A DNA stretch of 64,000 nt from Thioalkalivibrio thiocyanoxidans ARh2. Lineage in GTDB: Bacteria; Pseudomonadota; Gammaproteobacteria; Ectothiorhodospirales; Ectothiorhodospiraceae. Each line of letters opens with the position of its first letter. Within the stretch, counting starts at the first letter, position 1. Location: positions 1 to 64,000 of the forward strand of contig NZ_ARQK01000059.1 of NCBI RefSeq assembly GCF_000385215.1. The letters run 5' to 3'. Shown here piece after piece: positions 1 through 8,159 of this stretch. A model generated the notes under the pieces. It saw nothing but the letters and a program-made list of their open reading frames with translations. It had not been told where the DNA came from and did not search any database. Both the position numbers and the translations under genes were made by a program.

Positions 1-1110
1 CGTCATTTCCGCAGGGCCTACACCTGCGCCCGGGGTTACTACCTGGCCGTGTCGCAGCCGAACCCGGATGCCCCGCGCGTCACGACCCGGCTGCATGGGG
101 TACTCAAGGCCCGGTTCCGGTATCGCATCGGGCCGCGTTATTACTCGCTCTACCGCCTGGCCTCGGTCGAGCCTTCGCGCTGGAACGACTACGTGATCGA
201 CAACAAGGCCTACGGAGATAACTTCCGGTCGATCAGCGAGGAACGGTTCCGAAGCATCATCAATCGCAAGAGCCTGTTCTTTGCGCACTGCGTGCACCAC
301 AGCCTGCCTACGCCGCCAGTGCGGGCGATCATACCCCCCAGCAATGGAGCCCACACCGGAGGTGACGGCTTCGACATAACCGGGCCGGTAGCCACGAACG
401 CCCGGGATTGGCTCGGGTTGGTACAGACCGGCGAAGGGGATTTGTTTATCAAGTCCGATGATGGCGCCTATGGGGATGGGGCCTTCTCCGCCACACGGCA
501 GAGTGATCGCTGGCACTACTGCGGTCGGGCCAGTTCTCTGAGCGATCTGTTTTATTACGTCCGCGAACGCGCCAACCGGAGCCAGACGTGCTTCATCGCC
601 CAGTCGCGCATTCATGCCCATGACGAGCTCAGGAGTTTGATGTCACCCACGGCCGTGGGCTGTGTGCGCATCGTGACCTACATGCGCGAGGGGGAGGCCC
701 ACCTATTCTGTGCGGAAATCAAGTTGACCGCAGGGAACGGGGAAACCGACAATTTCGGATTGGCAGCCAATGGAAACATGGTCGCTGCCGTCGATATGGA
801 TAGTGGCCGCCTAGCGGTGGGTTATGCTTCGCGTAGCCTGGCGTGGCCGGTCATTCAGCCGATCGCCGAGCACCCGGATACGGGCAAACGGATTGAGGGT
901 ACCCGGTTGCCGTTGTGGGAGGAGGTCAAATCACTCGCGCTGCAGGCCCAGCGCAGCCTGCCCGAGGTCAAGACGATTGGCTGGGATATCGCGATTACCC
1001 CCGAGGGCCCGCTGATCCTCGAGGGCAATACGACCTATGGGCTTGCCAGTCTCCAGATCGCACACCAGCGCGGGTTCAAGCGGGAGATGGAGCAGATCTT
1101 TCGCGGCTAG
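1..1110 (+). CDS. Sugar-transfer-associated ATP-grasp ligase, 5' end outside window
   Basis: The reading frame is open to the first base of the window, so the true start lies upstream; the GTG at 49 is only an internal candidate, and 369 residues are visible. The C-terminal half reads as an ATP-grasp ligase: a lysine in LFIKSDDGAYGDG for ATP binding, RIVTYM, a basic/acidic strand around CAEIKL, and the metal-binding end GWDIAITPEGPLILEGN. This is the family often found beside sugar transferases in capsule and EPS clusters. Such enzymes activate a carboxylate with ATP and join it to an amine or hydroxyl; the substrate cannot be read here. It converges on the next ATP-grasp gene with a gap of only 9 bases. 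It resembles the ligase at 3167-4336 in motif layout, which suggests a paralogous pair. Confidence 0.8.
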   Translation, partial: RHFRRAYTCARGYYLAVSQPNPDAPRVTTRLHGVLKARFRYRIGPRYYSLYRLASVEPSRWNDYVIDNKAYGDNFRSISEERFRSIINRKSLFFAHCVHHSLPTPPVRAIIPPSNGAHTGGDGFDITGPVATNARDWLGLVQTGEGDLFIKSDDGAYGDGAFSATRQSDRWHYCGRASSLSDLFYYVRERANRSQTCFIAQSRIHAHDELRSLMSPTAVGCVRIVTYMREGEAHLFCAEIKLTAGNGETDNFGLAANGNMVAAVDMDSGRLAVGYASRSLAWPVIQPIAEHPDTGKRIEGTRLPLWEEVKSLALQAQRSLPEVKTIGWDIAITPEGPLILEGNTTYGLASLQIAHQRGFKREMEQIFRG

Positions 1111-1119
1111 CGTCTATGG

Positions 1120-2199
1120 CTAGAGCAGAAAGGGCAGCGGATCGCGCATCGCCTGCCAGAGGCCGCGCAGGTTGTACGGGGCGATCCCGCGCCATTGACG
1201 GGGCTGCCAGAGCAGGTGTTTGAGCAGATGGCTGTGCAGATGGTAGGCGCCGGCCGCGGGGGAGGCGCGCACAAATGAGCCCCCCGCGGCGAGTGCAAAA
1301 CCCGCCTCGACGAAATTGATCCCCGCCCACAGCGAGGCCTGCAGGGTGTACCAGAAGCGCGGGTTGCACTCGAGTACGCGAACGTCCCCTGTCGATTCGT
1401 CCACGCGCAGATCGATATTCGCTACGCCAGTATAGTGCGCCGCCCGGACGATCCGGCGACCGATCTCCAGCAGCCGCTCGTCGGCGAAGAATTCCAGTGA
1501 GCAGGGATTCCGGCGCGATTGCAGGAGATGGCAGACCACGTCCCCATCCCGGGCCAGCAGGCTAAGGTCCGCGTCGAATCCGGGCGCATATTCCTGCACC
1601 ACCAGCGGGAAGCGGGCATGTCGGCCACCTCTCTCCAGGTGGGCCTCGATATCCTCGAGCCGCTTCGCCTGAATGATTCCATGACTGGACTCGCCGTACA
1701 GCGGTTTGGCCACGAGCGGGAATGTCATCCCGGCATCCTGCAGGCGCTCCAGGTCTCCGGGGCCTTCCAGGCGCAGCGCCTTTGGACACGGGATTCCGTG
1801 GGTCTCCATGAAACGCTGAAAGGCCCATTTGTCGTCCAGCATGCCCAGCACCTCCAGGCTGCTGGAGGGAAAGGCCGTCACGCCCGGCAGGCGCGGTGCG
1901 AGCGCGTGGACTACGCCGGCCCCCAGGATGTCGGCACCGATAATCCCGTCGATACGGTGTTGTGTGCAGTAGTTGCGCAGGCGGTCGCCAAAGACTTCCA
2001 GGGTTTCCGGCCGGGTATCCGTCAGGGGCATGCGCTGGTAGCGGTCGCGGTACCGGGAGTGACGGGCGGCCCCCGGGGACTTGAGCTCCAGCAGGTGGAT
2101 CTCGGCGGCGAGGCGCTGCAGGCAGTACAGCACCTTCAGGGCGAGTGGCGAACCGTCGGAGAGCACCGCGACGCGCCGCGGCATGGTGGTCTCGGTCAT
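1120..2199 (-). CDS. ATP-grasp ligase (carbamoyl-phosphate-synthase-like)
   Basis: The frame could extend upstream to 2505, but the ATG at 2199 overlaps the stop of the GNAT gene as ATGA and gives a natural 359-residue protein. The N-terminus RRVAVLSDGSPLALKVLYC is a pre-ATP-grasp Rossmann-like fold. The central part has the ATP-binding lysine in PLVAKPLYGESSHG and the acidic strand VVQEYAPGFDADLSLL, and the C-terminal metal site is VRVLECNPRFWY. It belongs to the ATP-grasp superfamily that makes amide or peptide-like bonds; the substrate is unknown. Translational coupling to the acetyltransferase suggests that both act on one small molecule or sugar side chain. It is clearly distinct from the two sugar-transfer-associated ATP-grasp proteins that flank it. 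Confidence 0.8.
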   Translation of the reverse strand: MTETTMPRRVAVLSDGSPLALKVLYCLQRLAAEIHLLELKSPGAARHSRYRDRYQRMPLTDTRPETLEVFGDRLRNYCTQHRIDGIIGADILGAGVVHALAPRLPGVTAFPSSSLEVLGMLDDKWAFQRFMETHGIPCPKALRLEGPGDLERLQDAGMTFPLVAKPLYGESSHGIIQAKRLEDIEAHLERGGRHARFPLVVQEYAPGFDADLSLLARDGDVVCHLLQSRRNPCSLEFFADERLLEIGRRIVRAAHYTGVANIDLRVDESTGDVRVLECNPRFWYTLQASLWAGINFVEAGFALAAGGSFVRASPAAGAYHLHSHLLKHLLWQPRQWRGIAPYNLRGLWQAMRDPLPFLL

Positions 2200-2849
2200 A
2201 CCGGCAGGCGAAGCTGAATGCGTCGGCGGAACGGGCAGATCTCGATATAGGAACCGGCGATCCGCCAGCCGGTTTTTTGGCTTACCCGGATCGAGCTCTT
2301 GTGGCTGTGCCAGATGCGGCTGTACAGGCGAGTGAAGCCCCGTTGCGACATCAGGTAGGCCGTCTGCCTTTTCAGCAGGGCCGCATATCCTTGCCCGCGA
2401 TGCTGGGGCAGGGTGTAAAGCCCGGTGGATTTCGCGGCACTCTCGGGCAGCTTCCAGCTGCGTCCCTGGCGTTCGGCCTCGTAACGCGCGCCCCACCAGT
2501 ACCATTGCACCGCCACGAGCTCATCGTCGCGAAAAAGGCCGAAGCCCTGGGCCCCTTCACCTCCGAACTCCCGGCGCTGAAGCATGCCTTCATCCACCAC
2601 GCCGTCCAGGTCCTCGGGGGTGATCGGCTCGACCCGGATACCGGCGGGCATCTCGACCTCGGGCTGCGGGAGATCGATATAAAAGACCTTCCAGTACTGA
2701 TAGTCGCCAAGCCCCAGATGCAGGGCCTCCTTTAAAAGGCTGCGCGGACTATAAACATTCACGGTGCCCACACGCGTCCCCCATTGCGAACTTTGCTGTC
2801 CAGGCAGGCGGCCGGATATAGCCGACCCTGGTTTTTCAATGCAAGCCAT
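2196..2849 (-). CDS. GNAT-family N-acetyltransferase
   Basis: 217 residues from the ATG at 2849, or about 188 from the GTG at 2762; neither has a strong ribosome binding site, so the start is uncertain. The core is a GNAT acyl-CoA-binding fold: a substrate strand around residues 105-120 (LVAVQWYWWGARY), then LYTLPQHRGQGYAALL, which carries the R/Q-x-x-G-x-G/A pyrophosphate loop, and the C-terminal strand KTGWRIAGSYIEI. It would transfer an acetyl or other acyl group from CoA to an amine. It is the first gene of a two-gene minus-strand operon with the ATP-grasp ligase (ATGA overlap). Together they could acylate and then ligate an amino sugar or amino acid. The acceptor is unknown. Confidence 0.72.
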   Translation of the reverse strand: MACIEKPGSAISGRLPGQQSSQWGTRVGTVNVYSPRSLLKEALHLGLGDYQYWKVFYIDLPQPEVEMPAGIRVEPITPEDLDGVVDEGMLQRREFGGEGAQGFGLFRDDELVAVQWYWWGARYEAERQGRSWKLPESAAKSTGLYTLPQHRGQGYAALLKRQTAYLMSQRGFTRLYSRIWHSHKSSIRVSQKTGWRIAGSYIEICPFRRRIQLRLPV

Positions 2850-3166
2850 GCCGCGGGCGCGACTTTAAGATGTTTTCTTGATCAACCGCCCATGGAGGTT
2901 GGTTGTGGTTAAGCGTTCGTATGTCACCAAGGAACGATTATGAATCAGTGTCTCCCTAGCATATATCGCCAGGTTCCCACTGTCGGTACGGTTTTTTTGG
3001 TACGCGAAAGCCCTTTCGGTTCCGTTTCAAGCTGCTAGTCTGAAATGTCCGGCTCGGGTTTGTTCAGGGGCGATGGGGTTGCTCAGTCAGGCCCGCCACA
3101 CAGGACGCTCTTGTAACAACGAGGCCAAGTGCGTTCGTGCGTTTATTTTCACTTGGGGAGGACATC
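2850..3166. other. Divergent intergenic region with solitary repeat end
   Basis: 317 bases between the minus-strand acetyltransferase and the plus-strand ATP-grasp gene, so promoters in both directions are expected. The one clear landmark is AATCAGTGTCTCCCTAG at 2943-2959, one end of the dispersed terminal-repeat-like family also seen at 8126, 10019 and 60529. No convincing -24/-12 promoter was found. A loose GG-N10-GC spacing near 2899 matches the consensus poorly. Confidence 0.6.
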
Positions 3167-4336
3167 GTGGGTAAAGTCTCGGGGTTGCTGGTGTCCGCGC
3201 TCTATCGTTCCAATCACATCGTGCGCCACTTTTGCCGTTCCGATGTGTGGGGCCAGTTTCAGGCGGCCGCCGACCACTATGGTTCGTCAGCACCGGCCAT
3301 CGCCTGGAGGGCGCTGCGCCTGTATGGGGCCGGTCGTTTTCTGCCTGGCGAATCGTTGTGCCGGGGGCTGCTGGACCCGCGGCTGCCGGTGAACGAGCAC
3401 CTGGCCCATGTCAGCGAAGAACGCCTGCACGGGCTCCAGCTTGCGGTGAACTCGCCGCATGCGGAGATGTGTCGCGACAAGCTCATGTTCCATGACTTCT
3501 GTCGCAGCCATGACCTCCCTGTGGCCGACCTGCTCGGGGTTGTGTCGCGCCATGGTTCGCGCGACGCCTGGGGCGAGCCGCTCTCCACGCCCGCGCAATG
3601 GGAAGATTTCGTGTGCCGTTTGCCCGCCTCGTTTCTGGCCAAGCCCCGGCACGGGCGCCAGGGGCGCGGTATTGCCGCACTGGGGCTGGATCCACGGGAG
3701 GACACCGCTCTGCCCGAGTTCGCGAAGGAGGTCGCCGGTCTGGCCGATGATGGCGAGGATCGCATTCTCGAGCAGCGCCTGCGAAGCCATGATCGTGTTG
3801 CCGAACTGACCGGGACCCGCTCCATATCGGCACTGAGGCTCTTTACTCGGGTCAGCCCGGAAGGGGAGCCGGAGGTATTGGACTGCCACTTCCGGCTGAT
3901 CGTTGGCGACTCGGTCACCGACAACATCAGTGACCCGCACACGGGCCGTTTCACAGCCAACGTGGTGGCCCTGCCGCAACTTGAGGATGGAAAGCTGGGC
4001 AAGGCCTGGGCGTTCAACGCCAATGGGCTGGGCTATGACTGGGTCACCCACCACCCGAGCACGGGCGTTCTGATCGAAGGATTCGAGGTGCCGTTCTGGG
4101 CGGACACCCTGCAACTGGCCAAGACGGCCGCGCGGGACCTCCTGCCGATCCGGACGGCCGGCTGGGATGTCGCCCTGACCCCGAACGGCCCGGTCCTGAT
4201 CGAGGTGAACGAGCGTTTCCAGCATGTCGGGTTTGGAGATGGCATTCAGCGTATCCGGCAGGCCCTGCTGGCGGACAAGCGCTACCTGGAAACGGCTGGC
4301 TTCTCGTGTTCCCCTTCGTCTTCGCAACTGCATTAG
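3167..4336 (+). CDS. Sugar-transfer-associated ATP-grasp ligase
   Basis: 389 residues from the GTG at 3167. That start is chosen because GGGGAG sits about six bases upstream; an in-frame ATG at 3137 lacks such a site. ATP-grasp signatures are FLAKPRHGRQGRGIAAL (ATP-binding lysine and glycine-rich loop, about residues 160-176), SISALRLFTRV, the strand LDCHFRLIVGDSVTDN, and the metal-binding terminus AGWDVALTPNGPVLIEVN. It belongs to the same family as the protein at the window start. It begins a plus-strand run with the asparagine-synthase-like and secreted proteins, a likely three-gene operon. Membership in the EPS locus suggests attachment of an amino-acid-like group to a sugar, but the acceptor is not visible. 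Confidence 0.78.
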   Translation: MGKVSGLLVSALYRSNHIVRHFCRSDVWGQFQAAADHYGSSAPAIAWRALRLYGAGRFLPGESLCRGLLDPRLPVNEHLAHVSEERLHGLQLAVNSPHAEMCRDKLMFHDFCRSHDLPVADLLGVVSRHGSRDAWGEPLSTPAQWEDFVCRLPASFLAKPRHGRQGRGIAALGLDPREDTALPEFAKEVAGLADDGEDRILEQRLRSHDRVAELTGTRSISALRLFTRVSPEGEPEVLDCHFRLIVGDSVTDNISDPHTGRFTANVVALPQLEDGKLGKAWAFNANGLGYDWVTHHPSTGVLIEGFEVPFWADTLQLAKTAARDLLPIRTAGWDVALTPNGPVLIEVNERFQHVGFGDGIQRIRQALLADKRYLETAGFSCSPSSSQLH

Positions 4337-4418
4337 TCGCCATGCCCACGGTGTCAGGCCATACCGCGCATCGGTGGAGCCGCATCCTGGGATGCCGCAG
4401 GTCCTCGCGAGGGATGCG

Positions 4419-5885
4419 ATGGCTTTCGTAGAGGTCATCGGTCGCCAGTACCTGGGACAGGCGTCCCATCACCTGGACTTCGACTGGGTAGCCGGAGGCC
4501 CGACGCTCGTCGCGGGCTGGTCATTCGACGGGGCGAGTCTGTCCGTCTCGGCCGATCGGCTCGGGTTTATTCCGTTGTTCTATGCCCGTGAGGGCCGTCG
4601 CCTGATCGTGGCCGACTCCCTGCAGGAGGCCGCGGCGCGCTTGTCGGCCCCCGCCTTTGACGACGAGGCCATCGCGGTCTTCATGGCACTGGGCTATCTC
4701 GTGGGTGCCCAGACCCCGCTGGCGGGCGTAAAGGTCCTGATGCCGGGAGAGACCCTGCTGTGGCGAGAAGGCGTGCTCTCCGGCGAACGCCCCGCCATCC
4801 CCCTGACACCTCCATTTTCCGGCGACCCGCACGAGGCGCGGACACGATTCACGGAGCTTTTTGCGCGGGCGATCGAGCGGCGCGCCGCTGGCGGTGTGGG
4901 GCGCCTGCCGCTGTCCGGTGGCCGCGACTCGCGCCATATCTGTCTGGAGCTGGCGCAACAGGACACCCCGCCACCCCGAACCCTGGTCCTGCGGGCGAAG
5001 AGGGGGGACGAGAGTGGTGTGGCGTGCACAGTGGCCCGGCACCTGGGCATCGAATGTCAGGTGATCGACAATCCCCAGGATCGTATCGCCGCGGAGCGAC
5101 AGAAAAACCGCCTGAACCACTACTCCACCGACGAGAACAGCTGGTACCTCGCGCTGATGCCGCATCTGGAGGGCCCGGTATTCGATGGCCTGGCCGGCGA
5201 TGTGTTGTGCAACGGTTCCTATTTCGACGCGCGTCTGGCCGAGTGCCTGGGTGCCGGTGACCTCGAAGGGGCGGCGAATCGTGTGCTGATGGCGGGCAGT
5301 TACACGTCGTTTCTGAAACGGACCTTCCAGGACCGCTGGCGCCTGCAGATCGCTCGTGATGCGATCATTCGGGAGCTGGGTGCACACGTTGGTACGCCCG
5401 ACCCGGCCAAGTCGTTTGTTTTCTGGAATCGGATTCGCCGCGAGATCGCCCTGTTGCCGATCGCCATGGCCGGACAGCAGCAGGCCGTCTGTCTGCCCTA
5501 TCAAGACCCGGACGTGCTGGAGTTCCTGCTGAGCCTGCCGTGGCAGTCGTTCGCGACGCGCGCGTTCCACGACGAGGTGATCCGGAGCTGTTATCCCCAC
5601 GCCGCGCATATCCCGTACAGCCAGAAGGCCACGGGGTCACCGCCAAGGGTCGAGTGGGCGAGCCTCGGTCGCAGGGTGTCGCATCTGGCGCGGCCGTTGT
5701 TCAACGCCTTTACGCGCCCGGAGCGTGTCGTCGGGTATGCCCTCGAGGCCCTGCGCACGGGCCATATCCGCCCGCTCACGCCGACCTTCGTCAAGGTGAT
5801 GCCGCTCCTCCAGGCGGTTCAGGAGCTGGGGGTCGACCCTCACCGCCACCAGGCGGCTGCTTACCCAGCCGGAAAGGCTGCCTGA
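4419..5885 (+). CDS. Asparagine-synthase-like protein without glutaminase nucleophile
   Basis: The frame is open from 4224, but the ATG at 4419 has GAGGG at 4409-4413 and gives 488 residues. It has the ATP-pyrophosphatase half of asparagine synthase: the PP-loop RLPLSGGRDSRH (about residue 165) and DGLAGD, which replaces the usual GDGGDE. The N-terminal 150 residues match only the distal part of a class II glutaminase domain, and there is no N-terminal cysteine. Glutamine-derived ammonia is therefore unlikely. It probably adenylates a carboxylate and uses free ammonia or another amine, as in lasso-peptide and beta-lactam synthetase relatives. The stop codon overlaps the start of the secreted protein by one base (TGATG), so the two are translationally coupled. 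Confidence 0.75.
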   Translation: MAFVEVIGRQYLGQASHHLDFDWVAGGPTLVAGWSFDGASLSVSADRLGFIPLFYAREGRRLIVADSLQEAAARLSAPAFDDEAIAVFMALGYLVGAQTPLAGVKVLMPGETLLWREGVLSGERPAIPLTPPFSGDPHEARTRFTELFARAIERRAAGGVGRLPLSGGRDSRHICLELAQQDTPPPRTLVLRAKRGDESGVACTVARHLGIECQVIDNPQDRIAAERQKNRLNHYSTDENSWYLALMPHLEGPVFDGLAGDVLCNGSYFDARLAECLGAGDLEGAANRVLMAGSYTSFLKRTFQDRWRLQIARDAIIRELGAHVGTPDPAKSFVFWNRIRREIALLPIAMAGQQQAVCLPYQDPDVLEFLLSLPWQSFATRAFHDEVIRSCYPHAAHIPYSQKATGSPPRVEWASLGRRVSHLARPLFNAFTRPERVVGYALEALRTGHIRPLTPTFVKVMPLLQAVQELGVDPHRHQAAAYPAGKAA

Positions 5886-8113
5886 TGCGCCGGCTCGCGC
5901 GTCGAAGCATCGTCTGGTTGCTGGCCATCTTCGCGCCGGCGCTCGCGACCAGCCAGGCCGCGGCCAGTGACAGCTCCTTGGGGCGGATGGCGGCGGGCCT
6001 GCAGCCCGGAGAGCTGGCCCCCCTCGATGCCGGCTTTCCCGAGGGGTTCCAGCGCTACTACGATTTCCTGCGCGCCAGATCGAACGATCCGGATACCTGG
6101 AATGACAGCGCGCACTGGGATGCCAACCGGCGCCAGGTCTTCATGTATGGCGACCGCGGATCGAGACCGGTATTCATTACCTACCGCGAAGACCAGCATG
6201 CATGGCAGCACCTGTCCGCCGAGGGCCCGCCCCCCTTCGCGCATGTCTATGGCGGTGTGGCGCTCGACCCCGAGAGGGGGCACTACTACAAGATCAGTGC
6301 CGGCCGCTCGCAGCGCACCCTGTATCGCTATTCCATTGCGGATGATCACTGGGAACTCGCGACGCGCAGTTTGCCCGGGCCCGGCGGGGGGTGGGAACAC
6401 ACCGACCCGATCGAGTGGCACGACGCGCTGGACCAGCTGATCTACCTCCGCGAGAACCAGGTTTACGGCCTTCGCGATGGTCGCTGGGTCGAACACGGCA
6501 AGGCCGCGGTCGATGGCTATCACTCCTCGGCCCAGTACAACCGCGTGCGCGACGAGATGCTGTTCATCGGCGGCAACAAGTCGCGCAACAAGGTCTCCCT
6601 GCTGGATGCGAATGGCACAGTGCGTGATCTCGGCGATGCGCCGTTCGTGTTCGGGATCATGAACGAGAGCCTGACCTACGACCCGAAAACGGGGAACTAC
6701 CTCGTGCTGAGGGCAGGCCGTGTACGCGAGTTGTGGGAGCTCGATCCGGACAAGGACGAATGGCGCAAGGCTGCGGACTGGAGCGGACAGCGCTGGCCAT
6801 TCGACCGCTATGGCGGGATCGTGCCGGTGCCGATTGACGACCACGGGGTGGTCCTCTGGCTCAACCAGGCCGGCCCTCTGCTGCACCGGCACCAGTCTGC
6901 GTTCAGCCAGGAACATTCGGAGGCCGAAACTCTGCCCCCGGCCGAGCCCCGTGCGGCGTTCCTGAAGGTTTCGGCCAGTGCGCCAGCGCCCGCGTCGGAG
7001 GGGCGCTCAAAGCTTTACGACATTGCCGAGACGCTGGAGCCTGGCGAGTTCCGCCGTGTCGAAACCCGGCTGCCGGAAGGTGTGCCGGACATGGCGCGAA
7101 TGAACAACACCCAGTGGCACGACCCGGACAAGCGCGGCACGTTCGGGGTGGGATGGACAGACCGCCATATCTTCGATCCGGAGACCGGGCGCCTGTTCAA
7201 TGTCCTGATGCGGGACAATTCCGTCCGCTCGGTGACCTGGCTGGAGCCGGACCTGTCCTGGTCCGGCGTTGTGGCCCCGCCGGGCCTCGACTATGACGGG
7301 GGCGAACGGCGTCCGTACAACCGCCTGATGGATGGCGGTGATGGCTACATGTACTTTTCGCCGAGCGAACCTCGCCGATCCGACATTGGACGTCTGGTGC
7401 GCGCTCCGTACACCGATCCGACCGCCTGGGAAGAAGTTGGTCGAGGCGCGGGCCAGGGCAACGCCCATGCAGTGGGCGACCACTCCACCGTGTGGCACCC
7501 CGATATCGAGAAATTCGTCCTCTACACGCTGGGGTCCGCCAGCTATGACCACCTGCCGGGAGACGGCATCGAGGCCCACACGATGGGGCAGGTCCGTGTC
7601 TGGGGGCATGGCGACCGGGCGTGGACCCATCCCCGGAATCACCCGGACTACCGGGGCCCCGAGGGCCGCACCCAGTCCTCCGGATATGGCGGGACCATGC
7701 TCTACAACCCGGTCCACCGCGAGGTACTGATCTACGGCGGGATGACCCAGTACGGTGGCAACCACCGACGCGGGGCCGAGGCCACGGCCACCATCGATCG
7801 CGAGGGCCGATTCCAGCGGCATGGGGCCTCTGGACAGGCCTATGTTGCCGGCGGCAGCCGGCTGACCTATCACCCGGAGACCGGGGACTACATCCTGCTG
7901 CAAAACAATGCCCGGCAGATGTACATCGGCGATCCGCCGCGCGGGAAGCCCTGGCGGCTCCTGTACAACTGGCAGGATGTGGACTTTGCCGATCGCCCGT
8001 TTGACCGCTACGAGAACTGGCATCGCGTCACCCCGCTGCCGGGAACGGACGTGCTGATCTGGTCCGACCTGCGCCGCGGGATCATCCTGCAGCGCCTGCC
8101 CGAGAGTGATTAG
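5885..8113 (+). CDS. Secreted tandem-duplicated beta-propeller-like protein
   Basis: 742 residues starting at the ATG that overlaps the previous stop. A signal peptide is clear: a basic start MRRLARR, a hydrophobic core, and likely cleavage after ATSQAAA (about residue 27). The mature protein appears to be two homologous halves. LQPGEL near residue 39 recurs as LEPGEF near 384, both followed by a PEG motif (FPEGF, then LPEGV), and WPFDRY in the first half recurs as RPFDRY in the second. Repeats with W/H, DP and G-rich turns (WHDALDQLIYL, YHPETGDYILL) fit kelch-like or galactose-oxidase-type propeller blades. No catalytic residues could be assigned. It may bind or modify the EPS outside the inner membrane. 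The stop codon lies inside the palindrome that follows. Confidence 0.72.
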   Translation: MRRLARRSIVWLLAIFAPALATSQAAASDSSLGRMAAGLQPGELAPLDAGFPEGFQRYYDFLRARSNDPDTWNDSAHWDANRRQVFMYGDRGSRPVFITYREDQHAWQHLSAEGPPPFAHVYGGVALDPERGHYYKISAGRSQRTLYRYSIADDHWELATRSLPGPGGGWEHTDPIEWHDALDQLIYLRENQVYGLRDGRWVEHGKAAVDGYHSSAQYNRVRDEMLFIGGNKSRNKVSLLDANGTVRDLGDAPFVFGIMNESLTYDPKTGNYLVLRAGRVRELWELDPDKDEWRKAADWSGQRWPFDRYGGIVPVPIDDHGVVLWLNQAGPLLHRHQSAFSQEHSEAETLPPAEPRAAFLKVSASAPAPASEGRSKLYDIAETLEPGEFRRVETRLPEGVPDMARMNNTQWHDPDKRGTFGVGWTDRHIFDPETGRLFNVLMRDNSVRSVTWLEPDLSWSGVVAPPGLDYDGGERRPYNRLMDGGDGYMYFSPSEPRRSDIGRLVRAPYTDPTAWEEVGRGAGQGNAHAVGDHSTVWHPDIEKFVLYTLGSASYDHLPGDGIEAHTMGQVRVWGHGDRAWTHPRNHPDYRGPEGRTQSSGYGGTMLYNPVHREVLIYGGMTQYGGNHRRGAEATATIDREGRFQRHGASGQAYVAGGSRLTYHPETGDYILLQNNARQMYIGDPPRGKPWRLLYNWQDVDFADRPFDRYENWHRVTPLPGTDVLIWSDLRRGIILQRLPESD

Positions 8114-8142
8114 GGAGATGGATTCAATCCGCGTCTCCCTAA
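8110..8142. repeat. Palindromic repeat copy between convergent genes
   Basis: TTAGGGAGA (8110-8118) and TCTCCCTAA (8134-8142) form a perfect 9-bp inverted repeat around a 15-base centre. The right arm, AATCCGCGTCTCCCTAA, matches the dispersed repeat end found at 2943, 10019 and 60529, and the left arm is the same motif inverted. It contains the stop codon of the upstream gene and could act as a stem-loop terminator for both convergent genes, although no T-run follows. Confidence 0.65.
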
Positions 8143-8159
8143 CGTTCCGGGTTACGTAA

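Noticed and set aside
2850-3166. c-di-GMP riboswitch in the long leader region
   Set aside because: The conserved GEMM core was not found here or upstream of the PilZ or PEP-CTERM genes.
5861-6916. 351-codon minus-strand frame opposite the secreted protein
   Set aside because: The plus strand has a signal peptide, internal duplication and operon coupling; the minus frame has none of these.
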